From Eutypella sp. D-1 (Eukaryota; Ascomycota; Sordariomycetes; Xylariales; Diatrypaceae), in the NCBI GenBank assembly GCA_023313575.1, contig JAJTTP010000023.1, positions 434,001-498,000 of the forward strand: DNA of 64,000 nucleotides, written 5' to 3'. Both the position numbers and the translations under genes were made by a program. This document shows positions 59,754-64,000 of the stretch, piece by piece (the first letter of the stretch is position 1; every line of letters begins with the position of its first letter). Under the pieces are notes generated by a model. It worked only from the letters and a program-made list of their open reading frames with translations. It did not search any database and was not told the origin of the DNA.

Positions 59754-62459
59754 TGTTATAAGTTTTTATTTAATAATATTATTAACTTTAAATAATATCC
59801 GATATTATATCTTTTTTAAGCTAAAACCTTTAAAAAGTTATTAACCTTTTATTTAAACGGATCGAACGAATCGAATAAATAACGATTATAACCGTAATTT
59901 AAAAAATTATATTTATTAACTTTAAGTTTAAAAAATTTAAATTTTATAATAACATTACTTTTATATAACTTTTTTTTATTATAGCCGTAACTTATTTATC
60001 TTAATAACGTTATATATTAATTATAAAAATTAATAAAATTTTTAATATTACGTTATATTTTACCGGAGGAATAATTTAATGGTTTAAACCCATTTTAAAT
60101 ACTTTTATAAAAATGGAAAAAAAAAAAAGAAATTACGGAAATTAAACGTTTTTTAAAAAAAATATAAAAGCTTTATAAAAAAAGTAAAAATTAATTACGG
60201 AAACCCGAATAAAGCTTAAACCGTTACGTAATAACTTTTAAGTTTTAAATAAAAAAAACGGTTTATACGTATGTTACGTAATTTAAATAGCTTACCGTTA
60301 AAATAAATTAAATCCATAATAAATTTTTTATCGACACGGTTTATTAAAAATAAAATCATTATATAAAATAAATTAAATATTTTTAATAAATTCTTTACTT
60401 TAATAATTAAAATCGATAATAAATAATTTAAATAATAATAAAAAAAAGATATTATATATTTAAAACATTTAAAAATTATTAAAATAATAAAAATTAAAAT
60501 TAAAAACTTACCGATATATTTTACAGGACGGTATTAAAGTTTATATCGTTTAATATAATACGAAAAAGTAAATAATATATTAAATATTATAATTATAATA
60601 AAATAAAATATTTTTTAAAGAAATGTAAAAGATTTAAATAAAATAGAAACTAAAAACTTATACCCGAAAAAAAGTAATTCTTTACCGGTAAAGAAATATT
60701 CGGAATAATCCGTTACGTATATTTAAATAATAACATTTATTAATAAATATTATAAAAAATTAAACGATTAATTTAAGCCGAATAAAATAAATACCTTAAT
60801 AACGATAAAAGAAAAGTTTTCGCGGAAGCTTATTTAGAAAAAAGAAAAAAGAATAAAACAATTAATTAATTAATTTAAAAAACGATAAAATTATAAATTA
60901 TAAAAAATATATAACATTTATGTTAAACGATTTTAATAATACTTTAAAAAATAACGATTTAAAATTTATTTATAATAGCTTTATAATAAAAACGAGTTTA
61001 TTAATTAAAAAATTTAAGCTCAGACGTTATATTTTTTAAAATATTTTATTAATTATCGAAAATATAAATATTATTAATATAAAAAGAAATCGGTATTATT
61101 AACCGAATTAAATAAATAGCTAAAAAAAGATTTAATTTTTTATAATAAAAAAGAAAGAAAACCGATTAACGATAATATAAAAAAATTATATATTATATTA
61201 ATTACGTACCGTATAATTAAAAATAGTTAAAAAAATATCTTAGCCCGGAAGATATTAAGTATATTATTATAATAAATATATATATTAAACGTTAAAAGTT
61301 ATAAAAATCCGGAACAAAATCGAATAATAAAAATATAAAATCCGATATTAAAAAAATAAATTATCAAATATTAACTTATATATTTATAAAGATTTATTAA
61401 AAAACATAACTTTTAATAAAATTAATTTTAAATATTTTTACGAAAGTTTAGCGGTAAAAAGATAACCGTACGTATAAAAAGAATCCAGTAAAAGAATATA
61501 TTATAATAACCCGTATAACGCCGTATAAATTTACGGTAAAGATTTAAAAGGATAAAGCCGTTTATATTAAAGTTATAAAACGATATTATAAGGTTTAAAA
61601 ACGATACGGATATATTATAATACGAATAAAGGTTAAAAATAATTAATATATCGTTATAATAAATAACGGAACCGAAAATAATTATATAATTTAAAATTAT
61701 ATAATAAATTATAATTATTATAAAACGAAATAACATTTTTATAATATATTAAAAGCCGAAAGTTATATTTTTTAATACGATAAAAAAAAAGTATTACGAA
61801 AAACCGATTAATTTAACGAATATATCGAAAAATAAAAATAAAACGTTATTTTCGATATTATATTTTTAAAAAGATATAATATAATTTTTAAATAATTATA
61901 GCTATATTAATATAATTTATCGATTAATTAAAAAGCTGGCTAAATAATATATTTTTATTTTTTAAAAACCGATAATAATTTAAAAAAGGAATTTTAATAT
62001 TTAACAAACAGTAAATACGGGCATAGAAATACGATAAAAACCTTATTAAAAAGAATATAATAAATTAAAAAAAAAAGGATATAAAAAAACGATTAAATAA
62101 ATTATCGCGTTTATCCGATAATAATTCCGTTTTTTTAATAATATTTTAAAAAACGAAATAATTATAATATTATAAATACGATACAATATTTCGCAAAGAA
62201 TTTAAAAACGGATTATTATAATATAATAAATAAAATTACGAAATTATTTTAATAAAAACAAACGTGACAATTTTATAAAATTTATAACTTTAATAAAACT
62301 AAATTTAAAAAATTACAGGAATATTTTAAAAATAAATTAACGAAAAAATATATTTAATAATTAAAATTATTAACCGGATATTTAGTTATATTTATATTAA
62401 AAAAACGGTAAATTATAATTAATAATCGATTATCGATAATTAAAAAAATTATTATAAAA

Positions 62460-62760
62460 GACTAAATACCGTTATTACTTATTATTAAAATAAGAAACTA
62501 TTTATACGGAGCTTAATAATTTACCACTTTAAACTTTAAAAATAAATATTACCAAATTAAAATTAAACCCGGAAACGAATAAAAAATAATTTTTAAAATA
62601 AAATACGGCTTATTTAAATATTTAATTATGCTTTTCGGATTATTTAACGTATTAATATCGTTTTAACATATAATTAATTACGTTTTATAAAAGTATTTTA
62701 ATATTTTCGTTATTTATTATTTTAATAATATTTTTATTTATTTAAATTTAAAGGTTTAGC
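62460..62760 (+). pseudogene. Gypsy reverse transcriptase remnant
   Basis: The clearest pol fragment in the window. Read through stops it gives FTTLNFKNKYYQIKIKPGNE, KYGLFKYLIMLFGL and VIYYFNNIFIYL. These follow the F-T-K-L-D-L-x-x-A-Y-x-x-I-R-I-x-x-G-D-E, Y-G-x-F-E-Y-x-V-M-P-F-G-L and Y-x-D-D-I-L-I-Y landmarks. Both catalytic Asp have become Asn through G-to-A change. Confidence 0.85.
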
Positions 62761-63219
62761 ATAAAAAATACGTATATAAGGTATTATAAATATTATAAAA
62801 CGTTAATTTATTAATAAAACCCGAAAGAAATATATTTTATATATAAAAAATGGAATTCCTCGGATATATTATTACCCCCAAAATATATTAAAATAGATTT
62901 TAAAAAAATCGTAATTATTAAGGATTAAAAAGTATTTATTAATATAAAGCAAATATAAGCTTTTTTCGGCTTAATAAATTATTATCGGAAATTTATATAA
63001 CGATTTAAATATATTATAATATTTTTTATAAAATTAATAAAAAGATATAAACGGTTTATATGGATTAATAAAATAAACGAATTTTTTAAAATGTTAAAGA
63101 ACGTTATTATTAATAACTTAATACTTAATATATCCAATTTTAAAAAACCTGTTAAATTAAAAACCGACATTTCGGATTACGTTTTCGGAATATAAATTAA
63201 ATAACGAAATAAAAGAAAA

Positions 63220-63500
63220 TTATATTTTATCGCATTTTATTTTTATAAATTTATTAAAACCGAGTTTAATTATTTAATTTATAATAAAAGGTTTTTTATT
63301 ATCGTTAACGTATTGAAAAACTTTAAATACTATTTTATAAAAAGTATATATTGAATTAAAGTTTATACCGATTATAAAGATATTACATATTCTTTTACTA
63401 TTTAAACCTTTAACGGAAAACAGTTACGATATGTTAAATATTTTACGGAATTCGATTATATTATTATTTATAAAAAAAAATTAAAAAACGGATAAATAAA
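63220..63500 (+). pseudogene. Gypsy RNase H remnant
   Basis: Bounds are approximate. YNKRFFIIVNVLKNFKYYF and IKVYTDYKDITY match the Y-D-K-E-L-L-A-I-V-x-A-F-K-x-W-R-x-Y and V-x-T-D-H-K-N-L landmarks. A degraded R-Q-x-R-W-x-x-x-L-x-x-F-D-F-x-I-x-Y-R-x-G segment follows. Inactive. Confidence 0.8.
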
Positions 63501-64000
63501 TGCTATTAATAAATAACTTATTATGAAAAAAGAAATATATATTAATTAAATACGCGGTATTCCGATAAACGTTAAAAAGAGATTTAAAATAATAACAAAT
63601 TATTATTATTAAAGTTATTTAAAATAACTTATATAAATAAATCGAATAATATTTATAACTTTTTTATTAATTTTTTTATAAATAAAAAAGTTATAAATAT
63701 TATAAAAATTATAAAAATAGTTAATATAAAAGATTTATAAATATTTTTATACGGATATTTAAAAGATTATAAAACTTTCGAACGATTATAACGGATTTAC
63801 GTATTTAATAAAATAAAATTAATAATATAATAAATACGACGACGATATAATATATATGGAAAAATTAAAATAAAACGATATAAACTTTACGGAGAATTAT
63901 AATTATTATTAATTAATAAACGATTATAAAAGTTTATTATATTCGATTTTATTATTAAATTACCGATATTAAAAGATTTAATAATATGTAACGGTTATAA

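Larger units (their letters stand above)
59348..64000 (+). mobile_element. RIP-degraded Ty3/gypsy element, 5' part, truncated by window edge
   Basis: Starts with an LTR (59348-59753). The bases before and after the LTR, CATTA and TGTTA, differ by transitions only. The sequence following the LTR matches the gag-side end of the 2802-10096 element in reverse complement, so it is the same family in plus orientation. Gag-like DNA lies at about 59.9-61 kb, then RT and RNase H regions. The window ends before integrase and the 3' LTR. All frames are broken. Confidence 0.85.

Noticed and set aside
61428..61736. 102-codon minus-strand ORF in the right gypsy element.
   Set aside because: It is antisense to the element's coding direction and made of Ile/Tyr/Phe/Asn as AT-rich DNA gives by chance.
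62982..63170. 62-codon minus-strand ORF.
   Set aside because: Antisense to the RT/RNase H region and compositionally biased.

Overview
The window is fungal nuclear DNA from a filamentous ascomycete (Pezizomycotina, probably Sordariomycetes). Genes carry short GT-AG introns of about 40-290 nt, and the families are typical: HET domain, HeLo-like, DUF7580, fungal GH78 and a PHO-4 type phosphate symporter. Gene-bearing DNA of ordinary base composition is separated from extremely AT-rich blocks (about 1.5-15.5 kb and 57.2-64 kb). Those blocks are retrotransposons destroyed by C-to-T and G-to-A changes, the signature of repeat-induced point mutation (RIP). The species cannot be named from the sequence.

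Layout. 1-609: 5' part of an APC-family amino acid/GABA permease (minus), running off the left edge. 1522-15507: a Ty1/copia-like element with about 200-bp LTRs and a GTATA target duplication. A Ty3/gypsy element (2802-10096, minus) is nested in it, a solo LTR (5181-5594) is nested in the gypsy element, and another solo LTR (14082-14495) interrupts the copia RT/RNase H region. Four insertion events can be resolved by their 5-bp duplications. 16.9-23.4 kb: three genes of incompatibility/cell-death type, namely a small helical protein, a HeLo-like protein and a divergent DUF7580 protein. 24-26.1 kb: secreted GH78-like alpha-L-rhamnosidase. 26.9-28.7 kb: seven-exon aldehyde dehydrogenase. 29.2-29.6 kb: small membrane protein. 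31.9-32.9 kb: Yar1-like ankyrin protein. 35.1-35.9 kb: secreted protein with a duplicated Cys module. 36.5-38.4 kb: Na+/phosphate symporter. 41.2-43.2 kb: HET-domain protein. 44.7-45.4 kb: uncertain gene or relic. 50.1-51.5 kb: basic protein with three CxxC...CxxH modules. 52.3-53.9 kb: SRP54. 55.4-56.6 kb: PAP2-family lipid phosphatase. From about 57.24 kb: a second RIP-degraded block containing the 5' LTR and gag-pol of a plus-strand gypsy element of the same LTR family, cut by the right edge.

The genes do not form one pathway. SRP54, the phosphate symporter, Yar1 and ALDH are housekeeping or metabolic. The 16.9-23.4 kb group plus the HET gene, close to a RIP-degraded transposon block, resembles a non-self-recognition neighbourhood. 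All gene models were spliced by eye from donor/acceptor sites, reading phase and family resemblance. No database search was possible.
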